A DNA stretch of 64,000 bases. Origin: Costus lasius. Its lineage: Eukaryota > Streptophyta > Magnoliopsida > Zingiberales > Costaceae. Location of the stretch: assembly GCA_027563935.2 (NCBI GenBank), contig CM050454.1:51054596-51118595 (forward strand), in the 5' to 3' direction. The position numbers and the translations under genes were made by a program. Positions 30,655 through 41,806 of this stretch are shown here, in pieces. Below the pieces are notes generated by a model. The model saw nothing but the letters and a program-made list of their open reading frames with translations. It ran no database searches and was not told the origin of the DNA. The first letter of the stretch is position 1. Each line of letters starts with the position of its first letter.

Positions 30655-32432
30655 ATTGGTATCAGAGCCATGTTGCTATGAATTATATGATTGCTTTTTG
30701 TGATCCATGCTTGTGTTTATGAATAGATCTATGATCATGCCGAACCTACATGTTTGTAGCTTTATCTTATGTTTGCGCATGATGAGTGTTGGCGCATATT
30801 ACATGATGTTTTTGTCAAAACAACTTATCTTGCGCGACTCCATTTAGATCTAAGCGCCTACTTGAAAGACTTAGACGGGTTATTAGGGTTGAAGTCATCG
30901 TCCAGTATAGACCCAACAGTCTGATCAGACCATCTGACAGCCTAGATGGGTCGACCAGATGGCACCTATGCGCAAGCATTAGGTGGCTATAGGTCGACTG
31001 CATACTGGGCGTGTAGCGATGTCTGATTGAGACAACCAGTGAACGCACATGAGTTAGGCCCGGGGTCACGCCCACTTGCCAGAACTCATGAGTGTCGTTC
31101 AGCCCTTAACGCATGCATGTTTGGCCACTGGGTCGACTCAAGTCGGTTATGACTTGGTGCATGCTAGGGCAGTGGGTCTGACTTGGTCTGATGAGTGGAT
31201 CCCTATTAATGGACCGTTGTAAGGTAGTAGGGCACCTAAGGAAATAAAATTGAGGCCATGGGGATTTTCAAAAATTTTATTTTCTTATCTGGATCACATG
31301 TTGTTTGTATCACATGAATGAATGTTTATTTCATCTTATGTGGGCTGCCCAATTAATGTGTGCTGTGCTGGGGCCTGCGTGCCTGGATGTATTATTGTAA
31401 ATTATTATTGTGATCTGCGCATCACATTTCAATTAATTTATAAAGTGTAATTGACCTGCGTGTCAATCATGTCTAGATAGATTAAATTGTATTTTAATCA
31501 GACATGAGCACAGAGCACACATGGCAGAGGCGCATGCAGCAAGTGGCTTCACCAGTGGGAGGTCTAGGGTTCGACTCTAGGACAGGCGCATTTTACCTGG
31601 TGGGCGCATCTGAGCTGCATTGGGCGCTTGGGCCCGGGTTGGGCCAGAGGAAATGCAAAAGACCCAAGAAGAGCTCAAGTGAAGACTTAAGTTAATTAAG
31701 GTCTTACTTAGGCTTAATGGGCTTTTACCACATAAGATCATCATGCTTTTAATTTACTGTTTCAGTAATGTTGTAACTGCATGATTTATTCTTCTGCTAT
31801 CACCATAGGATTTGAATGATAGTAAGAAGATAAAAGGACCGTTAAAATACAACGCCAAATATCAAGCACGATAGCCTTCTGACGCGAAACCTCACTGTTC
31901 TGACTATCGTTGGGGCCGTGTTATACCCACTCAGTGGGCACGCCCATCTATCTTCAGACGGTGTGTGATTACACCTGCGTGTTACAGAGAAGGGATTTAT
32001 CGCTTCTCGTTGCTCAGCATAGCACGTGGTGGTCCAGGGAGTAGGTCGGGTCAGCTTGACCATGTAGGCTACATATTGAGCATATGGTAGCCATATGGAG
32101 GCAGCCATCTGTGGGATCAGAGACTGTGTTGTACCAACTCAGTTGGCACAGTCTGCTGGATTGCCCAGATGAAGGGGAATCGTACGGGTTGGCGATTGGC
32201 AGGGATTGCCTACCAGAAATTAGTGCTTGTACTCTCTGTGCATCTTAACTCGCCTGAGCGGGACGCGAGACCAAGTATGAAATCTGGATCCCATCTCACT
32301 AAAAGAGTTTTACTCTTTCGGACTGTTTTATTGGATTTTTCAGTCAGATAAAATAGTGAGAAAAGAATCATTCTTAAGTCCTGAATTGATTCTAACATTG
32401 ATACTGACCTTGCTGTTCTTGCATTGTTGTAG
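30512..32432 (+). other. A leader, putative 1.9-kb intron containing the primer site
   Basis: Donor GTATGT at 30512. At the far end are CTAAC and CTGAC branch-point-like strings (about 32390-32408), a T-rich tract and TTGTTGTAG ending at 32432. The initiator tRNA-Met primer site TGGTATCAGAGCCA is at 30657-30670, so it is inside the putative intron. The leader also holds four hairpins (31041-31100, 31926-31938, 32134-32146, 32249-32262) and a tRNA-like B box, GGTTCGACTCT (31568-31578). No long reading frame belongs here. Confidence 0.72.
31041..32262 (+). promoter_or_regulatory. A leader hairpin set H0 to H3
   Basis: H0 (31041-31100): GAAC and CATGAGTT pair with AACTCATG and GTTC around a G/C-rich loop. 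H1 (31926-31938): CCCACTCAGTGGG. H2 (32134-32146): CCAACTCAGTTGG. H3 (32249-32262): CTCGC, loop CTGA, GCGGG. H1 and H2 are followed by CAC, H3 by ACGC. All recur in B and D, and in changed but still pairing form in C. Confidence 0.65.
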
Positions 32433-34318
32433 ATTACTGCAGCAACGAACACCACAGCCTTCAATGTGCGATCCCTACTGGAAAGGGAGAAGTTTGCTGG
32501 GCCAAACTTCTCAGACTGGTACGGACACCTTAAGATTATTCTTAAGGCTGAGAGGAAACTGTATGTCCTCGAGACGGCTATACCGCCTCAACCCGCTGCG
32601 AACGCCGCAAGGGCGGTTCGGGAAGCTTATGAAAAGCACGTCAATGATAGCATTGATGTTGCTTGCCTGATGCTAGCGTCTATGACGCCACAGCTGCAGC
32701 GTCAACATGAAGATTTATCTGCTATTGAAATAATAGCAAATCTCAAGTTGTTGTATGTTGCACAGGCAAGGACTGAACGCTACAATTTGACTAAACTTTT
32801 CTTTCAGAGCAAACTGACTGAAGGGAGTCCAGTTGGAGCTCATGTGCTCAAGATGATTGGTTACAAGGAGGCTCTAGAGAAACTGGGACACACCATCAAT
32901 CAGGAGCTTGTTGTAGACATTATTCTGCAGTCTCTCCCGGCCTCTTTCGATCCATTCATTATTAATTTTAATATGAACAAGATCGACTGTACGCCGGCAG
33001 AGTTGCTGAACATGCTCTTGACTACTGAGTAGACTCAGTCTCGTGAGAAGGGAACACCTTCATCCTCTGTCCTCATTGTTCCTTCTAGGAACAAGAAGAA
33101 GGGGAAGACGGGCAAAGCCCCTGTCAAGAGCTACAACAAGGCTCTGAAGCAAAAAGTAAAGCGATCGAAGGAATACAGATGTTTCCATTGTGGCCAGCTG
33201 GGTCACTGGAAAAAGGACTGTAAAGCGCTCCAAGGAGATAAGAAGGGAAGTAAGCCTTTCGCTTCTAGCTCAGGTATTTACGTGACTGAAGTCATGGTAT
33301 CTTCTTCTTCTATTTCATGGGTGTTGGACACTGCATGTGGAGTTCACATTTGTTCAAATGTACAGGAACTCAAGAGAAGAAGACAGGTGGGACAGCATGA
33401 GGTGGACCTACGAGTTGGAAACGGGGCACGGGTTGCTGCTATTGCTGTAGGAGAATATCACATCTCTTTACCATCTGGTCTTGTATTAGAACTGGACAAT
33501 TGTTATTTTGTACCAAGCATAACTAAGAATATTATCTCTATTCCTGCTCTTGTCAGGAAAGGGTTTTCCTTTGAATGCAAGATTTCAAAGTGTTACATTT
33601 CTTTTGATAATATTGTTTATGCTACTGGGTCAATTAACAATGGGTTATTCATGTTGGACATGGAATGTTCAATACAACAGATTGATATTAAGAAAGCCAA
33701 GTATGCTGATGACAGCACCTTGCTATGGCATAGTCGTTTAGGCCATATTAACAAGAAGCGCATTAAGCGGTTGCATGATCATGGACTGCTAGGATCATTC
33801 TCCTATGAGGAGCTTGATACATGCAAAGCTTGTTTATTGGGTAAAATGACGAAGTCTCCTTTTTCTAATAAAGGTCAAAGGGCTTCAGGTTTACTAGACC
33901 TCATTCACAGCGATGTGTGTGGGCCATTTAGTAAACATGCCAGAGGTGGCTATTAATACTTCATTACCTTTACTGATGATTTCAGTAGGTATGGTTATGT
34001 CTATCTAATGAGACATAAGAGTGAATCTTTTGACAAGTTCAAAGAGTTCAAAAATGAAGTACAGAATCAGTTAGGCCGAACTATCAAGGCACTTCGTTCA
34101 GATCGAGGTGGAGAATACTTGAGTCATGAGTTTACTGACTATCTGAAGGAGTGTGGGATTATCTCACAGCTCACTCCGCTAGGAACACCGCAATGGAATG
34201 GTGTGTCCGAGAGGAGAAATAGAACATTACTGGATATGGTTCGTTCTATGATGAGTCAGGCTACTCTACCTTACTCCTTTTGGGGATTTGCACTGGAAAC
34301 AGCTGCAAAGGTACTAAA
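32433..34318 (+). pseudogene. A gag-pol, first part: gag, zinc knuckle, protease, integrase core
   Basis: The frame opens right after the acceptor TAG with ITAATNTTAFNVRSLLERE; no ATG is present, in keeping with a start in the LTR. Gag capsid (LDDSIDV-like NDSIDVACLMLASM) runs to a TAG at 33030. It goes on in the same frame with zinc knuckle CFHCGQLGHWKKDC, protease VLDTACGVHIC (33312 on) and integrase: HHCC region LLWHSRLGH to CKACLLGKM, first aspartate in HSDVCGPF, a TAA at 33954, then LRSDRGGEY and SERRNR complete D-D-E. Cut after VLN by B at 34318; continues at 43522. Confidence 0.9.
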
Positions 34319-36027
34319 TGTTGGGGTATGCCCTTAAGGCTAATGTTTGAGGCCTGTGGGATTGTAATAAGTATCATGTAATAAACTCTTGTGTTTATAA
34401 AGGCATGGTTATTATTCAGGTTGTTACCTTGTCTGCTGTAATAAGTGTACTTCTGAATAATGTCTCAAAGCTGTTCAGCTAGGCTGACAGGCTATATGTC
34501 CTTAGTCGAGATATCTTGGTGAACCTGAGACAGCCTTGATATGATTGAGACTAATATGTGTGCTAATCTTATAGGATGCTTCGAGCATGGAATAAGATGT
34601 AGACTCATGGGTACATTGGATGTACTGGACAGACCCTACTGGGATATTCCATTGCTTGTCACAATGTGAATGATCCTTGTAAGCAGCAAGTGGCACATGT
34701 CCTTTGACTTGAGATCACTTGTGTTTCTAAATGATGATTGTCATTGTTTTGAGGTAGTTCAATATCATTTGAAACATAATGGTTATAGACTATCTTGGAT
34801 GGTGAGCTTGAGTCAGGTTAGGGCACTTGTGATAGATAAAGGATTGCCGTCTCCTTGTTTAAGGAGTGTGATGTTCTAAAGGCCCCCCCCCTGTATGAGA
34901 AGATTGAGATAGTGTATGGCCATACCCAGATGACTGTGTTCATCTGATCTAATCATGCTCATCGTATTGGAGTTACAGGCTTGACATGCTTGTCCAATAA
35001 GAACATCCAGTGGCAAAGGAAACATGCATGCCTCGTGAGTTTGATTCACACTTGTGCTATGGTTTGGGTGTAGTCTTGGAAGACTCTTTCCTTTATATCG
35101 GGAGACAGTGATGTGTTGCTAGATACCCCTCACTGATCGTGATAACGAAAGTTATCGTTACCGACATTTAAAGGAAACCCTTAGGGTCGCACAATTTGGT
35201 GATATGGCTTGCTTAAGTCAGATCGTGTGGACTGAATTGTTTCGGTTCAGTTTAAAGGGATTTAATCTCTGATTGTAAGTGAGATCTGGTCTGATCGTGT
35301 TTGATTGATTAGGGCTTTAGATCGGTAAGCTTCGATCGAGAGAGATGATGCTAGATCGATGCGATCAGAAGCGTCAGATGATGAATGGTCAGATCTTGGA
35401 CTTTGGGGTCTAATTTGATCTAGACTTAATGCTTGGGCTGATTTGGTTTCGCTATTGAACCAAGGGTATTGAACCGGCTCATGGGTTGAGCGCATGGTTC
35501 AAGAGGGAGAAGGAGTTGCATTTGGTTCATGGAGACATGAACGCATGAACGCATACTCTTAATGGTTGCCATTTTTGGAAAGTTCCAAAATGAAAACGCA
35601 TATGCGTTCATGGCTTGAAGTCTCCCTAATGTTTTTCGGTTACACCTCTCTCTTGTTGCTTGGAGGAAACATTTTTTTGCTCTCGAGCAAGTGAGGGTGT
35701 TGACGAGAAGAGGAGGAACCGGCCAAGCAAAAGGAAGTCTTCATCTCTTCCCTACACTCGATCATTGACATCTTGGCACTTTTGCTAGCACAAGAGGTGC
35801 GCAAGTTGGGAGTCTTCATCGCCTTTGTGTGTGAACTTTTGGAGGAGATCAAAGTTGCTCTCTTCTTCCAAGCCGACCTCCAATCTATGGCTATGGTATA
35901 GATCTAAACTCATAGCTTCAAGTTGATCATATGGTTGTCATATACGATCTTTTAGAAACCCTCTTTCCGTCATGCATGCTAGATGCGCATGTTTAGGGTT
36001 TCACCCCCTTAATAAGGGTTTCTTTCA
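34319..36027 (+). repeat. B 5' LTR
   Basis: It starts TGTTGGGGTATGCCC and ends GGTTTCTTTCA. A run of nine C at about 34883-34891 is ten in the other LTR. Confidence 0.95.
35887..35895 (+). CDS. B putative gag exon 1 in the LTR (ATG GCT ATG)
   Basis: It is followed by donor GTATAG, which is weaker than in A, C or D. Unspliced reading stops at the TAG inside the donor. Splicing to 37881 joins it in frame with gag, upstream of an alternative ATG at 37902. Confidence 0.62.
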
Positions 36028-37880
36028 ATTGGTATCAGAGCTAGGCTTTCGATATGATCTATATGATTGCTTTGAAGTGTTTGTGATCCATACATGTTGC
36101 GCTTACTTGATGCTTTGTTTTCATGATGCATGGTTTACATTGGCTATGTTTGCGCTTGTATCATGGTTACATGAAGTTTGCGCTCCCCCTTGAAGGGGAC
36201 CCCCTAAAGTTTGCGCTCCCCCTTGAAGGGGACTCCCCTTAGATCTAAGGGTTTTCAATATGCTAGATATGAGATATATCTTAGGTTCTCAAGTGAAGCA
36301 TGTTGTTTTGTTTGTTTGCGCATGTTCTAGATGTTTTATAAAACTTACATCTTGCGCGCCTACTTAGATCTAAGGTGCCCCTACTATAAATCCTTAGATG
36401 GGTTGATGGGGTTGAAAGCATCTTCTAGGTTAGATCCAACTAGTCTGATCAGACCATCTGACAGCCTAGATGGGTTGACCAGATAGCACCTGTGCGCAAG
36501 CACGAGGTGGCTATAGGTCGACTGCATCCAGGGCGTGTAGCGAGGTCTGGTTGAGACAACTACTGAACACACATGAGTTAGGCCCGGGGTCACACCCGCT
36601 TGCCAAAACTCATGAGGGTGGTTCAGCCCTTGGCGCATGCATGGTTGACCATTAGGTCAACACGGGTCAGTTAGGACTCGGTGCATGCAAGGGCAGAGGA
36701 TCTGACTAGATGGATGAGTGGATCCCTATCAATGGACCATTGTAAGGTTGTAGAGCACATAAGGAAATTAAAATTGATACCATGGGGTTTTTCAAAATTT
36801 AATTTCATGAATGGATCACATGTTGTTTTGATACCATATGCTTGTTTATTTAATCTTATGTGGGTTGCCCTAATGTGTGCTGTGCTGGGGCCTGCGTGCC
36901 TGGTAAATTACAAGTTAATATTATTGTGATCTGCGAATCACATTTTTTTATTAATTTATTGTATAATTGACCTGCGAGTCAAAGCTTGTCTAGATAGATC
37001 AAAATGTTTTTGATTAGACAAGAGCATAAAGGCACACATCCTAGAGGGGCATTCACCTGGTGGCGCACCTGAGGTGCTCTTGGCGCTAGGGCCCTGGGTT
37101 GGACCAGATGAGATGCAAAAGAGCTCAAGTGAAGACTTAAGTAAAATTAAGGTCTTTCTAGGGTTCATGGGCTTTTACCACATAAGATCATGCTTTCTAT
37201 TTATTGCTTATATAATTAGAATTGCATGTGTTTATCTTCTGCTATAGCCATAGGATATGCCTGATAGTAAGAAGATAAAAGACCGTTAAAATCCAACGCT
37301 AATATATCAAGCACGTAATGCCTTCTGACGCGAAACCTCACTGTTCTGACTATCGTTGGAGCCGTGTTGAACCCACTCAGTGGGCACGTCCATCTATCTT
37401 CAGACGGTGCGGGATTACACCTGCGTGTTACAGAGTAGGGATTTATCCCTTCTCGTTGCTCAGCATAGCACGTGGTGGTCCAGGGAGTAGGTCAGGTCAG
37501 CTTGACCATGTAGGCTACATATGTGGCGCATATGGTAGCACATGGAGGCAGCCATCTGAGGGATCAGAGACTGTGTTGTACCAACTCAGTTGGCACAGTC
37601 TGCTGGATTGCCCAGATGAAGGGGAATCGCACGGGTTGGCGATTGGCTGGGACAGCCTACCAGAAATTAGTGCTTGTCATCTCTGTGCATCTTATCTCGC
37701 CTGAGCGGGACGCGGAGACCAAGTATGAAATCTGGATCCCATCTCACTAAAAGAGTGTTACTCTTTCGGACTGTTTACTGGATTTTTCAGTCAGACAAAA
37801 TAGTGAGAAAAGAATCTTTCTTAAGTCCTGGATTGATTCTGAACATTGATACTAACCTTGCTGTTCTTGCATTGTTGTAG
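35896..37880 (+). other. B leader, putative intron with primer site and hairpins
   Basis: Primer site TGGTATCAGAGCT at 36030-36042. Hairpins: H0 36565-36624, H1 CCCACTCAGTGGG 37372-37384, H2 CCAACTCAGTTGG 37581-37593, H3 CTCGC-CTGA-GCGGG 37696-37709. Branch-point-like ACTAACC and T-rich tract, then TTGTTGTAG ending 37880. B lacks about 55 bases, including the tRNA-like B box, that A and D have. Confidence 0.7.
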
Positions 37881-40800
37881 ATAACTGCAGCAACGAACAC
37901 CATGAGCTTCAATGTGCGATCCCTACTGGAAAGGGAGAAGTTTGCTGGGCCGAACTTCTCTGACTGGTTTGGACACCTTAAGATCGTTCTTAAGGCAGAG
38001 AGGAAACTGTATGTCCTCGAGACGGCGATACCGCCGCAGCCCGCTCCGAACGCCGCAAGGGCGGTTCGGGATGCCTATGAAAAGCACGTCAATGATAGCA
38101 TTGATGTCGCTTGCCTGATGCTTGCGTCTATGACGCCACCGCTGCAGCGTCAGCATGAGGATATGTCGGCTATAGAGATTATAGCGAACCTCAAGATGCT
38201 GTATGCTGCACAGGCGAGGACAGAACGCTATAATCTGACAAAGCTCTTCTTTCAGAGCAAACTGGCTGAGGGGAGCCCAGTGGGAGCTCACGTGCTCAAA
38301 ATGATTGGGCACAAGGAGGCTCTGGAGAAACTGGGGCATACCATCAACCAGGAGCTTGCTATTGATATTATTCTGCAGTCTCTCCCGCCTTCTTTCGATG
38401 CGTTCATTATTAATTTTAATATGAACAAAATCGATTGTACGCCGGCAGAGCTGCTGAATATGCTCTTGACAACTGAGGAAACTCTGAAGGGTAAGCCTTC
38501 AACCTCTGTCTTGATGGTTCCTTCTAGGAACAAGAAGAAGGGGAAGAAGGGCAAGGCCCCTGTCAAGAATTACAGCAAGGCTCTGAAACAGAAGGTGAAG
38601 CGGTCGAAGGACAACAGGTGTTTCCACTGTGGCCAGCTGGGTCACTGGAAAAAGGACTGTAAAGCGCTCCAAGGAGATAAGAGGGGAAGCATTGCTTCTG
38701 GCTCAGGTATATATGTGACTGAGGTCATGTTATCTTCTTCTTCTATTTCATGGGTGTTGGACACTGCATGTGGAGTTCACATTTGTTCAAATGTACAGGA
38801 ACTCAAGAGAAGAAGGCAGGTGGGACAGCATGAGGTAGACCTACGAGTTGGAAACGGGGCACGGGTTGCTGCTGTTGCTGTAGGAGACTATTTCATTTCT
38901 TTACCATCTGGCATTGTATTGGAATTAAACAATTGTTATTTTGTACCAAGTATCACGAAGAATATTATCTCTATTCCTGCTCTTGTCAGGAAAGGATTTG
39001 CCTTTGAATGCAATATTTCAAAGTGTGTTTTATCTCTAGATAATATTGTGTATGGAACTGGTTCAATTAACAATGGGTTATTCATGTTGGACATGGAAAA
39101 TTCTATACAAAACATTGATAATAAGAAAGCCAAGTATGCTGATGACAGCACCTTGCTATGGCACAGTCGTTTAGGCCATATAAACGAGAAGCGCATTAAG
39201 CGGTTGCATGATCATGGACTGCTGGGATCATTCTCCTATAAGGAGATTGATACATGCAAAGCTTGTTTAATGGGTAAAATGACGAAGTCACCTTTTTCTA
39301 AGAAAGGTCAAAGGGCTTCAGGTTTACTTGACCTTATACACAGTGATGTGTGTGGGCCATTTAGTAAACATGCCAGAGGTGGCTATCAGTACTTCATTAC
39401 CTTTACTGATGATTTCAGTAGGTATGGGTATGTCTATTTAATGAGACATAAAAGTGAATCTTTTGACAAGTTCAAAGAGTTCAAGAATGAAGTACAAAAT
39501 CAGTTAGGCCGAAATATCAAGGCACTTCGTTCTGATCGAGGTGGAGAATACCTAAGTCATGCATTTACTGACTATCTGAAGGAGTGTGGGATTATCTCAC
39601 AGCTCACTCCGCCAGGAACACCACAATGGAATGGTGTGTCCGAGAGGAGAAATAGAACGTTACTTGATATGGTTCGTTCTATGATGAGTCAGGCCACTCT
39701 TCCATACTCCTTTTGGGATTTTGCACTGGAAACAACTGCAAAGGTACTAAACCGAGTGCCATCTAAGGCAGTTTCAATGACGCCATATGAATTATGGTAT
39801 GGGAAACAGACAAGCTTGACATTTATCAGGATCTGGGGTTGCGAGGCTTATGTCAAAAAGCTCACCTCTGGGAAACTAGAGAGCAGATCTGACAAATGCA
39901 TCTTTGTCGGTTACCCCAAGGAAACTAAGGGTTATTATTTCTACGATCCCAAGGAGAACAAAGTTTTTGTTGCTCGGACGGCCATATTCCTTGAGAAGGA
40001 GTTTCTTCTGCAAGAGGCCAGTGGGAGAGAAATAAAGCTGGATGAAAATCCAGAGGAAGGACAAAGTAGTCAAGCTCAGTTGGATGAGCCTGAGCCAGTG
40101 GATCAGGTTATTGAACAACCTGAGGCTCAGATAACACGGGAACCGCGAAGATCGGGAAGGATCCGTCGACAGCCTGAGCGCTATGACGGAGTCTACATCA
40201 TTGATAATGATGAACCCCTCACCTATGCGGATGCGGTCAGTGGACCGGAGTCAGCTAGATGGCTTGATGCTATGCGAGCCGAGATGGACTCCATGTCAGA
40301 TAACCAAGTCTGGGATTTGGTTGATCCGCCTCCGGGAGTAATCCCTATAGGCTGTAAATGGATCTTCAAGAAGAAGATTGACATGGATGGTAACGTGGTT
40401 ACCTATAAAGGCAGGCTAGTTGTGAAAGGTTTCAAACAAATCTACGGGATAGATTATGATGAAACTTTCTCACCTGTAGCCATGTTTAAGTCTATTCGGA
40501 TTCTTTTCGCGATAGCTGCATATTATGATTATGAGATCTGGCAGATGGATGTGAAAACAGCTTTCCTTAATGGAAATCTGGATGAGGATGTGTATATGAC
40601 ACAACCTGAGGGTTTCACCAATCCAGCAGATCGTCATAAAATATGCAAGTTAAAGAAATCCATTTATGGATTGAAACAAGCATCTAGGAGCTGGAATATT
40701 CGTTTTGATGAATCAATCTCTGAGTTTGGTTTCATCAAGAACGAGGATGACCCGTGTGTTTATAAGAGGTTTAGTGGGAGCGTAATTACATTCCTAATCC

Positions 40801-41786
40801 TCTACGTCGATGATATCTTAATCATTGGAAATGATATTCCTGAACTGCATGCTGTTAAAGCATGGTTAGGAAAATGTTTCCAGATGAAAGATCTAGGAGA
40901 AGCAGCCTATGTGTTAGGTGTGAAGATCTACCGGGATAGATCTAAGAGGCTTCTCGGGCTGTGCCAGAGTACTTACATCGATAAGGTCCTGGAGAGATTC
41001 CATTTAGAGAATTCTAAACGTGGATATCTTCCAGTCAGACATGGTCTGAATCTTTCGAAGAGTCAGTGTCCACAAACACAGACTGAGAAAGATGAAATGG
41101 ACAATACGCCTTATGCTTCGGCTATTGGGTCCATCATGTATGCGATGTTATGTACTCGCCCTGACGTCGCTTACGGGTTAAGCGTGACCAGTCGATTCCA
41201 AAGTAATCCAGGTTTGGCGCACTGGATTGCAGTCAAGAACATTATAAAATATCTGCGGAGGACCAAAGATATGTTCTTGATATATGGTGGTCAGGAAGAA
41301 CTCAGTATAGAGGGATATACTGACGCTTCGTTCCAGACGGACCAGGATGATTTCCGATCGTAATCAGGCTATGTTTTTAGCTTGAATGGAGGTGCTGTGG
41401 TGTGGAAGAGTTTCAAACAGTCAACTGTTGCTGATTCCACAACAGAAGCCGAGTATGTTGCAGCCTCGGAAGCATCCAAGGAGGCAGTGTGGATTCGTAA
41501 GTTCGTGAGAGAACTTGGTGTCGTTCCTTCGAGTGCTGATCCTTTGGTTATCTTCTGTGATAACACTGGAGCAATCGCACAAGCAAAGGAACCACGGTCG
41601 CACCAGAAGTCCAAGCACATACAGAGACGGTTTCACTTGATCCGGGAGATCATTGATCGAGGCGAGATCAAAATATGCAAGGTTCATACAGATGACAATC
41701 TGGCAGACCCGCTTACCAAGCCTCTGGCGCAGCAGAAGCATGAGCAGCACTGTAATAATATGGGTTTGAGATTTCTCAACCATTAG
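37881..41786 (+). pseudogene. B gag-pol polyprotein, one nonsense codon
   Basis: Numbered from the ATG at 37902; splicing from the LTR would add ten residues. Gag capsid about 10-195; zinc knuckle CFHCGQLGHWKKDC 240-253; protease WVLDTACGVHIC with Asp287 in D-T-A instead of D-T-G; integrase HHCC from about 420, catalytic Asp482, Asp545, Glu581 (35 residues between the last two); linker REPRRSGRIRRQPERY; RT with KWIFKKK, QMDVKTAFLNG and YVDD at 968-971 intact; RNase H with YTDASF and STTEAEYVAASEA, ending LRFLNH. A TAA at 41361-41363 (CAA in A and D) cuts it within RNase H; the frame is otherwise open for 1294 codons. All enzymes for copying and integration are present up to that point. Confidence 0.93.
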
Positions 41787-41806
41787 ATTAAGTGCAAGTG
41801 GGAGAT

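Noticed and set aside
34880..34892. Poly-C run in B LTR as a functional element
   Set aside because: It is nine bases in one LTR and ten in the other; simple homopolymer slippage, or sequencing error, is enough.
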